Below are positions 26,663-36,041 of a DNA stretch of 64,000 nt, piece by piece (positions within the stretch are counted from its first letter, which is position 1; the number at the start of each line of letters is the position of its first letter). The translations under genes and the position numbers were made by a program. The notes under the pieces were generated by a model that saw only the letters and a program-made list of their open reading frames with translations, was not told where the DNA came from and made no database searches. Location of the stretch: assembly GCF_018614205.1 (NCBI RefSeq), contig NZ_JAGGOS010000040.1, forward strand, positions 1 through 64,000, read 5' to 3'. The stretch is from Streptomyces sp. ISL-36. GTDB taxonomy: Bacteria; Actinomycetota; Actinomycetes; Streptomycetales; Streptomycetaceae.

Positions 26663-27304
26663 CTACAGCTCCGGGCCGTCGCCCGGTCCCTCCTGGTACG
26701 AGTACCGCTGCTCCGTCCACGGATCGCCGATGTTGTGATAGCCGCGCTCCTCCCAGAAGCCGCGGCGATCGGCGGTCATGTACTCCACGCCCCGGACCCA
26801 TTTGGGCCCCTTCCAGGCGTACAGATGGGGCACGACGAGCCGGAGCGGGAAGCCGTGCTCGGCGGTGAGCAGCTCACCGTCCTTGTGCGTGGCGAAGATC
26901 GTGCGGTCGGAGGCGAAGTCGGAGAGCCGCATATTGGCACTGAAGCCGTACTCGGCCCAGACCATCACATGCGTGACGTTGGCGGCCGGCGGGGCCAGTT
27001 CCAGGATGGTCCGGGCGGGCACCCCACCCCATTCGGCCCCGAGCATGCTGAATTTCGTGACGCAGTGCAGATCGGCCACGACCGTGGAGAACGGCAGGGC
27101 GGAGAACTCCTCGTGGTTCCAGCACCGCTTGTCGCCGTCCGCCGTCGCCCCGAAGACCCTGAACTCCCAGCGGTCGGGCTTGAACTTGGGGACGGGACCG
27201 TAATGGGTGACCGGCCAGCCGCGCTGCAGCCGCTGCCCCGGCGGAAGATCCGACTGTCCTGCTTCCCGGTGTACCCCGCTCTCCGGCTGACCCATGTCAT
27301 CCAT
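26663..27304 (-). CDS. Molybdopterin-dependent oxidoreductase (sulfite-oxidase-like)
   Basis: 213 residues of the oxidoreductase molybdopterin-binding fold. Cys81 in ADLHCVTKFS is the expected molybdenum ligand. FKPDRWEFRVFG, HVMVWAEYGFSANMRL, AEHGFPLRLVVPHLYAWKG and GPKWVRGVEYM follow the family pattern. There is no twin-arginine signal, so it is cytoplasmic, and no heme or dimerisation domain, so it is the short YedY/Mo-domain-only type. ATG 27304 is chosen; the ATG at 27295 is an alternative. Substrate unknown. Confidence 0.87.
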   Translation of the reverse strand: MDDMGQPESGVHREAGQSDLPPGQRLQRGWPVTHYGPVPKFKPDRWEFRVFGATADGDKRCWNHEEFSALPFSTVVADLHCVTKFSMLGAEWGGVPARTILELAPPAANVTHVMVWAEYGFSANMRLSDFASDRTIFATHKDGELLTAEHGFPLRLVVPHLYAWKGPKWVRGVEYMTADRRGFWEERGYHNIGDPWTEQRYSYQEGPGDGPEL

Positions 27305-27469
27305 GGTGACAGACGGCGAGGGGTGGTCATGACCAGGCAACCACCCACCCGCCCCTATCCGGGCAACTCCCACTAAGCCTGCACTTACTGGACGCCCCCC
27401 ATCCGTGGTGCAAGGATGCGGCCATCCTGCCCAGTCACGGCGTAGACATGTGTGGAAGGAGCCTCTGCG

Positions 27470-27946
27470 ATGCAGGGCGACCCCGAGGTCCTCGAGTTCC
27501 TCAACGAGCAGCTGACCGGCGAGCTCACGGCCATCAACCAGTACTGGCTGCACTACCGCATCCAGGACAACAAGGGCTGGTCCAAGCTCGCCAAGTACAC
27601 CCGCGAAGAGTCCATCGATGAGATGAAGCACGCGGACAAGCTCACCGAACGCATCCTGATGCTGGACGGGCTGCCCAACTACCAGCGGCTCTTCCACGTA
27701 CGGGTGGGCCAGACGGTCACCGAGATGTTCCAGGCGGACCGCCAGGTGGAGGTGGAGGCGATCGACCGCCTCAAGCGGGGGATCGAGGTCATGCGGGCCA
27801 AGGGTGACATCACCTCGGCGAACCTCTTCGAGGAGATCCTGGCCGACGAGGAGCACCACATCGACTACCTGGACACCCAGCTGGAGCTGATCGAGAACCT
27901 GGGCGAGGCGCTCTACCTCTCGACGCTGATCGAGCAGCCGAGCTAG
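27470..27946 (+). CDS. bfr: Bacterioferritin
   Basis: 158 residues, the usual length. The four-helix bundle carries the dinuclear iron ligands: Glu18, Glu51, His54 and the Glu/His pair in ADEEHH near 127-130. Met52 is the residue that binds heme between subunits. It stores iron as ferric mineral in a 24-mer. GGAAGGAG precedes ATG 27470 by about 9 nt. The gene for its redox partner Bfd is convergent, 20 nt from its stop. No iron box is seen before bfr itself. Confidence 0.97.
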   Translation: MQGDPEVLEFLNEQLTGELTAINQYWLHYRIQDNKGWSKLAKYTREESIDEMKHADKLTERILMLDGLPNYQRLFHVRVGQTVTEMFQADRQVEVEAIDRLKRGIEVMRAKGDITSANLFEEILADEEHHIDYLDTQLELIENLGEALYLSTLIEQPS

Positions 27947-27966
27947 GGCCGGCCGCCGGACAGCGG

Positions 27967-28212
27967 CTAGGCGGCCTCGGAGAGCTCATCGGGGGCGGAG
28001 AGGTCGGTCGCCAGGGCAGGCATGCCCTGGTCCAGAAGCTCCCGTCGAGGGCAGTTGCCGCGCCCGAGGATGCTCTGGATGCGCCGCACGCAGGAACCGC
28101 AGTCCGTGCCGGCCTTGCAGGCCGAGGCGATCTGGCGAGGTGTGCAGGCGCCCGCGTCCGCGTGGTCCTTGACCTGCTTCTCCGTGACACCGAAGCATGA
28201 GCAGACGTACAC
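27967..28212 (-). CDS. bfd: Bacterioferritin-associated ferredoxin
   Basis: 81 residues from GTG 28212 (V-Y-V-C-S-C-F-G-V-T). The [2Fe-2S]-binding BFD domain has Cys in VCSCFGV and in AGTDCGSCVRR (Cx1C ... CxxC). Bfd reduces ferric iron in bacterioferritin so it can be released. I chose 28212 because GGGAGG lies 8 nt upstream; GTG at 28221, three codons earlier, abuts that site. An iron-box palindrome at 28238-28256 implies induction under iron starvation. Confidence 0.9.
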   Translation of the reverse strand: MYVCSCFGVTEKQVKDHADAGACTPRQIASACKAGTDCGSCVRRIQSILGRGNCPRRELLDQGMPALATDLSAPDELSEAA

Positions 28213-28237
28213 GCGGTTCACCTCCCGCCGAGATCGA

Positions 28238-28256
28238 TAAGGCTAACCTAACCTTA
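28238..28256 (-). promoter_or_regulatory. DmdR/IdeR iron box upstream of bfd
   Basis: On the minus strand TAAGGTTAGGTTAGCCTTA matches 15 of 19 positions of the actinobacterial iron box (TTAGGTTAGGCTAACCTAA). It sits 26 nt upstream of the bfd start, where an iron-loaded repressor would block transcription. Confidence 0.75.
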
Positions 28257-28287
28257 CCCGGCGACCCTGGCGCGTAAAAGCCCTGAA

Positions 28288-28334
28288 TACGACGGTGGGG
28301 CGCGGATCACATCGATCCGCGCCCCACCGTCGTA
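28288..28334 (-). terminator. Terminator of the DAHP synthase gene
   Basis: Perfect 20-bp inverted repeat, arms 28288-28307 and 28315-28334, with a 7-nt loop, starting 25 nt past the leftward stop at 28359. Confidence 0.88.
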
Positions 28335-28358
28335 CGAAGCCACGTACTGATCACGCCG

Positions 28359-29795
<1,437 letters not shown>

Positions 29796-29870
29796 TCATC
29801 ATCAGGTGGTGTTACCCTCACGCGCGTTTAAACATCAACAGTTCGAAAAATCGAATCAGCAGGGGTGGGC

Positions 29871-32669
29871 GTGAGCCAAGGGCACCGCAGGGATCGCAAG
29901 AAACGACGGCTGCTTTACGGGGCGGCGGCGGCCGTCGTCGCCACCGCCACGATCGGCACCATCGCGGTGGCGTCGCCCGGCGTGCTGGGGTCCGAGGACG
30001 GCAAGAACAGCGGAAACGCTTCTCTTCAGTCGCAGTTCGCGGAGGCGGCGCGGGAGTTCGACGTACCGCAGAGCGTGCTGATGGCGGTCTCGTACCGGCA
30101 GACGCGGTGGGAGTCGCACGACGGCGAGCCGAGCGTCACCGGCGCGTACAACGTCATGGGTCTGACGGACGTCGACCCGGAGGACATCGAGGCCGAGGCC
30201 GACGAGCACCGCCTCGAGCACATGAACCGCAGTGGCGACCCTGCGGTCGAGAAGAAGTTCAACGCAGCCAAGGCACTGAGCACGCTGCCGAAGGAGACCG
30301 TCGACACCGACGACCCGCGGCTGCACACGCTGGACAAGGCCGCCGAGCTGATCGACAGCTCCGCCGAGTCCCTGAAGGACGACACCGCCGAGTCCATCCG
30401 CGCCGGCGCGGCGCTGCTCGCCGAGTACCAGAAGCAGGCGACCGGCGAGCTGCCGGACGAGCCGGGCCAGTGGTACCCGGCCGTGGCCCGTTTCAGCCAG
30501 GCACCGGACAAGAAGGGCGCCGCCCTCTTCGCCAACCGCGTCTTCGAGTCGATCAAGACGGGCGAGCAGGCGCTCACCACCGACGGCCAGCACATCGCGC
30601 TGCCGGCCGACCCGTCGGTCGAGCCGGTCAAGCCCTCGAACGTCCCGCTCGCCGCGACGTTCGCCAGCACGACGCGGGCTCCGGCGACCGAGTGCCCGAC
30701 CGGCCTCCAGTGCGACTTCAGGCCCGCGGCCTACTCGCAGAACGACGGCAACTACAACATCGCGAGCCGCCCCGCCAACGGCTTCGACATCCGCCAGATC
30801 ATCATCCACGACACCGAGGGCGGCTACGAGGGGTCGCTGGCGGTCTTCCAGAACCCCGCGTCGTACGCGAGCGCCCACTACCTGATCCGGGCCTCGGACG
30901 GTCTGGTCACCCAGATGGTGGAGACCAAGAACGAGGCCTGGCACGCGGGCAACAAGACCGCGAACATGCACTCGATCGGCATCGAGCACGAGGGCTACGC
31001 CATCAAGGCGGGCAGCTGGTACACCGAGCCGCAGTACGAGTCCTCGGCCGCGGTCGTGAAGTTCCTGGCGAACAAGTACGGCATCCCGCTCGACCGGCAG
31101 CACATCATCGCCCACGACGAGATCCCGGGCGTGCTGGACGCGAAGGTGCGCGGGATGCACTGGGACCCGGGCCCGTTCTGGGACTGGAACCACTACATGT
31201 CGCTGATGGGCGCCCCCACGGGCGCCGGCGGCGCCGGCGGCCCGCTCAAGGCCGGTCAGCTGGTCCGTGTCGTGCCGCCGTTCACCACGGCGAACCAGCC
31301 CACGCTGACCTACGGCGGCAACGCCGTGGCGACGCAGCCGGCGAACTTCGGCTACCTGTACACGACCCCCGTCGCCGACCCGGCCTACGCGCTGCAGGAC
31401 GCCTACCTCGGCACGCAGACCTGGTCCGAGGGCCCGAACTGGGCGAACAAGGTCGTCGCGGGCGGCGAGTACGTCGTCGCCGAGGCGCGTACCGACTGGA
31501 CCGCGATCTGGTACGGCGGCCAGAAGGCCTGGTTCCGGAACCCGGGCGGACAGTTCACCTCGCCGGTCGGCACGACCCAGACCGTGCTCACGGCCAAGGA
31601 CGGCGCCACGTCGGTTCCGGTCTACGGGCGCGCCTACCCCGAGGACGCGGCCTACGCGGGAACCGGTGTCCCCGTGCAGTCGGAGAACAACGCGTACCTG
31701 ACGAAGTACAAGCTCCCCGCCGGGCAGGCGTACGCCAAGGCCGGCCCCGCGGCGCCCGGTGACTACTACTACAGCGCGTACAACACCAACGGCACCCGGG
31801 TCGAGGGCAAGACCAACATCTTCATCCCCATCCGCTTCAACCACCGGCTGGTGTGGGTGAAGGCGAGCGACGTCAAGGAGATAGGCACCACCGCTCCCGA
31901 CGCCGGTACCGACCGCTACAACCTCATCGCCCGTGACTCCTCCGGCGCCCTCTGGCAGTACCAGGGCACCGGCACCGCGTCCGCCCCGTTCTACGCCCGC
32001 TACCGCGTCGGCAGCGGCTGGCAGGCCTACAACCTCGTCACCCCGCTGACCGCGCTCCGGGCCGACGGCACCGGTGACGTCATCGCCCGGGAGCCCTCCG
32101 GTGCGCTCTGGTACTACCCGGGCAGCGGCAACCCCTCCGGTCCCTTCAAGCCGCGCGTGAAGGCCGGCACCGGGTGGGGCGTCTTCAACCAGGTGATCGG
32201 CGTGCGGGACCAGACCGGCGACGGCAAGCCCGACGTGATCGGCCGGGAGAGCTCCGGTGTGCTCTGGCTGTACCCCGGCACCGGCAACCCGAGCGCCCCG
32301 CTCGGGCCGCGCCTGAAGGTCGGCACCGGCTGGCAGACCTACAACATGATCGTCAGCACCGGTGACCTCACCGGTGACGGCAAGCCCGACGTCATGGCCC
32401 GCGACTCGGCCGGCGCGCTCTGGCTGTACAACGGCACCGGCACAGCGAGCGCGCCGTTCGGTCCGCGGGTGAAGATCGGTACGGGCTGGCAGACGTACAA
32501 CACGATCGTCGGCCCGAGCGACCTCAACCGTGACGGTCGTACGGACGTGATCGCGCGCGACGGCTCCGGTGCGCTCTGGCTGTACACGGGCAGCGGCAAC
32601 GCCTCCGCGCCGTTCCCGCCGCGCATCAAGGTCGGCAGCGGCTGGCAGATCTACAACATGATCTTCTGA
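29871..32669 (+). CDS. Secreted N-acetylmuramoyl-L-alanine amidase with FG-GAP-like repeats
   Basis: 932 residues. Signal peptide: basic RRDRKKRR then a hydrophobic stretch to about residue 40. An N-terminal helical region (LQSQFAEAAREFDVPQSVLM) resembles a lysozyme-like or soaking domain. An amidase_2 domain lies near 300-425, with IIIHDTEGG (His), SIGIEHEGY and IIAHDEIPG (His) as zinc and catalytic residues. An SH3-like linker region follows, and the last ~250 residues carry about five repeats of the form DGxxDVIARDxSGALWLY, an FG-GAP/VCBS-type propeller. Start GTG 29871 has AGGGG 5 nt upstream; a GTG 6 nt earlier overlaps that site. It cleaves peptidoglycan stem peptides outside the cell; the repeats may bind cell wall or calcium. 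Confidence 0.9.
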   Translation: MSQGHRRDRKKRRLLYGAAAAVVATATIGTIAVASPGVLGSEDGKNSGNASLQSQFAEAAREFDVPQSVLMAVSYRQTRWESHDGEPSVTGAYNVMGLTDVDPEDIEAEADEHRLEHMNRSGDPAVEKKFNAAKALSTLPKETVDTDDPRLHTLDKAAELIDSSAESLKDDTAESIRAGAALLAEYQKQATGELPDEPGQWYPAVARFSQAPDKKGAALFANRVFESIKTGEQALTTDGQHIALPADPSVEPVKPSNVPLAATFASTTRAPATECPTGLQCDFRPAAYSQNDGNYNIASRPANGFDIRQIIIHDTEGGYEGSLAVFQNPASYASAHYLIRASDGLVTQMVETKNEAWHAGNKTANMHSIGIEHEGYAIKAGSWYTEPQYESSAAVVKFLANKYGIPLDRQHIIAHDEIPGVLDAKVRGMHWDPGPFWDWNHYMSLMGAPTGAGGAGGPLKAGQLVRVVPPFTTANQPTLTYGGNAVATQPANFGYLYTTPVADPAYALQDAYLGTQTWSEGPNWANKVVAGGEYVVAEARTDWTAIWYGGQKAWFRNPGGQFTSPVGTTQTVLTAKDGATSVPVYGRAYPEDAAYAGTGVPVQSENNAYLTKYKLPAGQAYAKAGPAAPGDYYYSAYNTNGTRVEGKTNIFIPIRFNHRLVWVKASDVKEIGTTAPDAGTDRYNLIARDSSGALWQYQGTGTASAPFYARYRVGSGWQAYNLVTPLTALRADGTGDVIAREPSGALWYYPGSGNPSGPFKPRVKAGTGWGVFNQVIGVRDQTGDGKPDVIGRESSGVLWLYPGTGNPSAPLGPRLKVGTGWQTYNMIVSTGDLTGDGKPDVMARDSAGALWLYNGTGTASAPFGPRVKIGTGWQTYNTIVGPSDLNRDGRTDVIARDGSGALWLYTGSGNASAPFPPRIKVGSGWQIYNMIF

Positions 32670-32694
32670 TCCGCTGACCCGTCGCAGTGCTCTC

Positions 32695-32734
32695 GGGGCC
32701 CGGCTCGCACCGTCCACGGTGTGAACCGGGCCCC
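32695..32734 (+). terminator. Terminator of the amidase gene
   Basis: GGGGCCCGG (32695-32703) pairs with CCGGGCCCC (32726-32734), with an inner stem containing CACCG/CGGTG. It lies 25 nt after the amidase stop and before the trp leader promoter. Confidence 0.8.
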
Positions 32735-32754
32735 GTTCGCGTGTCCCGCTGGGT

Positions 32755-32760
32755 TAGAGT
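32755..32760 (+). promoter_or_regulatory. -10 element of the trp leader transcript
   Basis: TAGAGT ends 6 nt before the leader-peptide ATG (32767), so the leader peptide itself is probably translated from a leaderless mRNA. No convincing -35 is seen. Confidence 0.5.
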
Positions 32761-32766
32761 GCGGGC

Positions 32767-32835
32767 ATGTTCGCGCACTCGACCCGTCTCTCGACCCAGA
32801 ACTGGTGGTGGACCGCTCATCCGGCGGCCCACTGA
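32767..32835 (+). CDS. trpL: trp operon leader peptide (three consecutive Trp codons)
   Basis: 22-residue frame MFAHSTRLSTQN-WWW-TAHPAAH ending in TGA. Three adjacent TGG codons are extremely unlikely by chance, and they sit just upstream of an intrinsic terminator and the anthranilate synthase gene. Ribosome stalling at the TGG triplet when Trp-tRNA is scarce would let the downstream RNA fold into an antiterminator. A fused trpEG regulated by such an attenuator has been described in S. venezuelae, as far as I recall. Confidence 0.92.
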   Translation: MFAHSTRLSTQNWWWTAHPAAH

Positions 32836-32857
32836 CTGCGCGTACACCGAACACGCG

Positions 32858-32883
32858 AAGGCCGCCCGAGGGGCGGCCTTTTT
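32858..32883 (+). terminator. trp attenuator (intrinsic terminator with U tract)
   Basis: AAGGCCGCCC (32858-32867) and GGGCGGCCTT (32871-32880) form a perfect 10-bp stem with a 3-nt loop, followed by more T residues (five in a row from 32879). A U tract is rare in this window, which fits a regulated co-transcriptional terminator. It lies 22 nt after the leader-peptide stop and 48 nt before trpEG. Confidence 0.9.
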
Positions 32884-32931
32884 CGTACCCGGGGCCGTTC
32901 CTCTCCCTCCCGGAAGGAACGACGCATCCGC

Positions 32932-34830
32932 ATGGAACTCTCCCGTCTCCTGGACGACTCCTGCCCGCCCTTCGCCCTGCTCCGCAGGCGAACACCGGGC
33001 CGTGACCACGACACCGTCGAGGTGCTGATCGGCTCGGTCCACCAGGCCGAGCGGCTGGCCGACCTGCCCGTCGGCGCGCTGCCGACGCTCGCCCTCGTGC
33101 CCTTCCGGCAGATCCGCGAGCGCGGCTTCGACGTCCGCGACGACGGCACCCCGCTCTCCGTCCTGGTCGCCGAGGAGGCGCACGAGCTGCCGCTCGCCGC
33201 CGCCATGGAGCAGCTGCCGACCCATGAGGTACGGGTGGAGGGCGGCGGGTTCGACGTGTCCGACGCGTCGTACGCCGAGACCGTCCGAAGGGTCATCGAC
33301 GAGGAGATCGGCTCCGGCGAAGGAGCCAACTTCGTCATCCGCCGCACCTTCACCGGCGAGATCCCGGGCTTCGGGCGCGCCGACGCCCTGGCACTGTTCA
33401 GGCGGCTGCTCAGCGGTGAGCGGGGCGCGTACTGGACGTTCGTCGTCCACACCGGGGAGCGCACGCTGGTGGGGGCGAGCCCCGAGGTGCACGTACGGAT
33501 GTCCGGCGGGACGGTCGTGATGAACCCCATCAGCGGCACCTTCCGCTACCCGGCCGGCGCCGCCCCCACCCCCGAGGACCTGCTGGCCTTCCTCGCCGAC
33601 CGCAAGGAGACCGAGGAGCTCTCCATGGTGGTCGACGAGGAGCTGAAGATGATGTGCACGGTCGGCGACATGGGCGGGGTGGTGATCGGCCCGCGGCTCA
33701 AGGAGATGGCGCACCTCGCGCACACGGAGTACGAGCTGCGCGGCCGTTCGTCCCTGGACGTACGGGAGGTGCTGCGGGAGACGATGTTCGCGGCGACGGT
33801 CACCGGCTCACCGGTGCAGAACGCGTGCCGGGTCATCGAGCGCCATGAGGCCGGCGGACGGGGCTACTACGCGGGGGCGCTCGCGCTGCTCGGACAGGAC
33901 GAGAACGGTGTCCAGACCCTGGACTCCCCCATCCTGATCCGGACCGCCGACATCTCGGCGGAGGGGCACCTGCGGGTGCCGGTCGGCGCGACCCTCGTCC
34001 GCCACTCCGACCCGGCGGGCGAGGTCGCCGAGACGCATGCCAAGGCGGCGGGGGTGCTCGCCGCTCTCGGCGTACGCCCCGGGCGTCCGCGCGACGAGTC
34101 GCCCCTGGCGCCGCGGCTCGCCGACGACCCTCGGGTGCGGGCGGCGCTGGACGCCCGTCGGGCGGACCTGGCGCCGTTCTGGCTGAAGATGCAGGCGCGG
34201 TCCGCGGAGCTGACGGGCCACGCGCTGGTGGTCGACGCCGAGGACACCTTCACGGCGATGCTGGCCCATCTGCTGCGCTCCTCGGGTCTGGAGGTGTCGG
34301 TCGTCCGTTACGACGAGCCGGGGCTTCGGGAGCTCGCGCTCGGCCACGACGGCCCGGTGGTGCTCGGGCCGGGGCCGGGCGATCCGGCGGACGCGGCCGA
34401 CCTGAAGATGCGCTTCCTGCGGGGGCTCACCGCCGATCTGGTCAGGGGGCACCGCCACGGGCTGCTGGGCGTGTGCCTGGGCCATGAGCTGATCGCGGCC
34501 GAACTCGGCATGGAGATCGTCCGCAAGCGGACCCCGTTCCAGGGGGCGCAGGTGCGGATCGATCTCTTCGGGCAGGCGCAGACGGTCGGCTTCTACAACA
34601 GTTTCACGGCCCGCTGCGACGACCGGGCAGCCACCGAACTGGCGCTGCACCGGATCGAGGTGAGCCGGGACCCGGAGACGGACGAGGTGCACGCGCTGCG
34701 CGGACCGGGGTGGGCCTCGCTGCAGTTCCACCCGGAGTCGGTGCTGACAATGGCAGGCGCGGAGATGATCGCCGGTCTACTTGCCGCGATGCCCGCGACT
34801 CGTGTGACCGGAGGCGATCCCGCTCGTTGA
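32932..34830 (+). CDS. trpEG: Anthranilate synthase, fused TrpE-TrpG
   Basis: 632 residues. The N-terminal chorismate-binding domain (to about 400) has MNPISGTFRYPAG, DRKETEELSMVVDEELKMM and ATVTGSPVQNACRVIERHE; the C-terminal class I glutamine amidotransferase has Cys515 in LGVCLGHE, His600 and Glu602 in FHPES. Glutamine-derived ammonia converts chorismate to anthranilate, the first committed step to tryptophan. GGAAGGA precedes ATG 32932 by about 13 nt. Expression is controlled by the leader peptide and attenuator. PhzE-like enzymes share the fusion, but the Trp-coded leader and trpD in the same region point to tryptophan. Confidence 0.95.
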   Translation: MELSRLLDDSCPPFALLRRRTPGRDHDTVEVLIGSVHQAERLADLPVGALPTLALVPFRQIRERGFDVRDDGTPLSVLVAEEAHELPLAAAMEQLPTHEVRVEGGGFDVSDASYAETVRRVIDEEIGSGEGANFVIRRTFTGEIPGFGRADALALFRRLLSGERGAYWTFVVHTGERTLVGASPEVHVRMSGGTVVMNPISGTFRYPAGAAPTPEDLLAFLADRKETEELSMVVDEELKMMCTVGDMGGVVIGPRLKEMAHLAHTEYELRGRSSLDVREVLRETMFAATVTGSPVQNACRVIERHEAGGRGYYAGALALLGQDENGVQTLDSPILIRTADISAEGHLRVPVGATLVRHSDPAGEVAETHAKAAGVLAALGVRPGRPRDESPLAPRLADDPRVRAALDARRADLAPFWLKMQARSAELTGHALVVDAEDTFTAMLAHLLRSSGLEVSVVRYDEPGLRELALGHDGPVVLGPGPGDPADAADLKMRFLRGLTADLVRGHRHGLLGVCLGHELIAAELGMEIVRKRTPFQGAQVRIDLFGQAQTVGFYNSFTARCDDRAATELALHRIEVSRDPETDEVHALRGPGWASLQFHPESVLTMAGAEMIAGLLAAMPATRVTGGDPAR

Positions 34831-34843
34831 GCCCGTGCTGCAC

Positions 34844-34933
34844 GTCGGTTCCCCGCCTCCGGGGATGGTCCTTGGACACCTGCCAAGCCTGGCCCGCGCT
34901 GCGCCTGCTCCCCGCCTCAGCGGGGCTCAGTCC
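34844..34933. CRISPR. Two-repeat CRISPR-like relic (type I-E-like repeats)
   Basis: Repeat 1 (34844-34871) and repeat 2 (34905-34933) share TCCCCGCCTC, a CGGGG arm and a TCC end, and are 28 and 29 nt long. They are separated by 33 nt (34872-34904), the geometry of type I-E arrays. Each forms a CCCCG/CGGGG hairpin, and repeat 1 ends GGGGATGGTCC like canonical Streptomyces repeats. The repeats differ at several positions and no cas gene lies in the window, so this would be a decayed, orphan mini-array. Repeat 2 overlaps the 3' end of the dehydrogenase gene. A pair of terminators is the alternative. Confidence 0.4.
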
Positions 34934-35943
34934 TCCCGGCCCCCGGCAACGGCGGCCGGGACCAGGACGTTCTCGCTGCGCCGCCCCGCGGTGTAGTCGA
35001 GGACGTTCTGGACGGTCGTCGCGACGATCTGGCCGACCGCGTCGACGGTGTAGTACGCCTGGTGGGAGGTGACCACGACGTTCGGGAAGGTCACCAGGCG
35101 GGCCAGGGTGTCGTCCTCGACGACCTCCAGGGACTTGTCGAGGAAGAAGAGCCCGGCCTCCGCCTCGTACACGTCGAGTCCGACTCCGGAGAACCGGCCG
35201 GCGCGGAGTTCGCGGACCAGGGCCTCGGTGTCGACGAGGCCGCCGCGGCTGGAGTTCACCAGGATGACGTCGTCCTTCATGGTCTTCAGGGCGGTGGCGT
35301 CGATGAGACGGCGGGTGGCCGGGAGCAGTGGTACATGCAGGCTGATCAGGTCGGACTCGGCGAAGAGCCGCTTCTTGTCGACGTACTCCATGCCGAGTTC
35401 CACACAGGCGGGGTTCTCGGCGACGTCCCAGCCGAGAAGGTTCATGCCGAAGCCGTGCGCGATGCGGGTGAACGCCTCGCCGATCTTCCCGGTGCCGAGG
35501 ACGCCGACGGTGCGGCCGCGCAGGTCGCGGCCCATCAGTCCGTCGAGCCGGAAGTCGAAGTCGCGGGTCCGGTTCGAGGCGCGGACGATCCGCCGGTTCA
35601 CGGCCATCGCCAGGGTCCAGGCGAATTCGGCGACGGAGTACGGGGAGTAGTACGAGACCCGGGCGACGGTGAGGCCCAGCCGGGCGGCGGTGTCGAGGTC
35701 GATGTTGTTGAAGCCCGTGGAGCGCTGGGCGATCAGCTTCGTACCGCCCGCGGCCAGTGTGCGCAGGACCTGGCCGCCGAGGTCGGCGTTGACGCTGGTG
35801 GACACGGCCTCGTATCCGGCGGCGATGGGGGCCGTGTCCTCGGTGAGGAAGACGTCCAGGCAGCGGACGTCGTGGTGGCCGTGGAAGGCCTTCTCGATCA
35901 GCGGCTTCTCGTCCGCCTGCACACCGAACGCCAGGATCTCCAC
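34927..35943 (-). CDS. D-2-hydroxyacid dehydrogenase (D-lactate dehydrogenase type)
   Basis: 338 residues. NAD-binding motif GTGKIG at 150-155, IAQRSTGFNNIDLD at 71-84, NSSRGGLVDTEAL around the catalytic Arg, GLDVYEAEAG with the Glu, and TSHQAYYT with the catalytic His. This order (FNNID, YYSP, HQAYYT) is typical of fermentative D-lactate dehydrogenases (LdhA) rather than SerA, and there is no ACT domain. GTG 35943 follows GGAGGGG by 5 nt. It reduces a 2-keto acid, probably pyruvate, with NADH. Confidence 0.9.
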   Translation of the reverse strand: MEILAFGVQADEKPLIEKAFHGHHDVRCLDVFLTEDTAPIAAGYEAVSTSVNADLGGQVLRTLAAGGTKLIAQRSTGFNNIDLDTAARLGLTVARVSYYSPYSVAEFAWTLAMAVNRRIVRASNRTRDFDFRLDGLMGRDLRGRTVGVLGTGKIGEAFTRIAHGFGMNLLGWDVAENPACVELGMEYVDKKRLFAESDLISLHVPLLPATRRLIDATALKTMKDDVILVNSSRGGLVDTEALVRELRAGRFSGVGLDVYEAEAGLFFLDKSLEVVEDDTLARLVTFPNVVVTSHQAYYTVDAVGQIVATTVQNVLDYTAGRRSENVLVPAAVAGGRED

Positions 35944-36041
35944 GGAGCCCCTCCGGGGGTTTGCCGGAATTGTCTGGTACCCGGCGAATATACGGCCCCC
36001 GGAGGCGGTTCGCGTGCCGTCCTGTCCTCGACCGATGGACC

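Noticed and set aside
27305..27469. Iron box upstream of bfr
   Set aside because: No TTAGGTTAGG-like palindrome is present; only a ribosome-binding site (GGAAGGAG) is clear.
29856..32717. Very long antisense reading frame opposite the amidase gene
   Set aside because: In DNA of this GC content the antisense frame of a real gene stays open. Its translation is compositionally biased (Arg/Val/Gly/Asp-rich) with no recognisable domain, while the sense strand encodes a full amidase.
34844..34933. Active CRISPR array
   Set aside because: Only two diverged repeats and no cas genes; kept only as a relic candidate.
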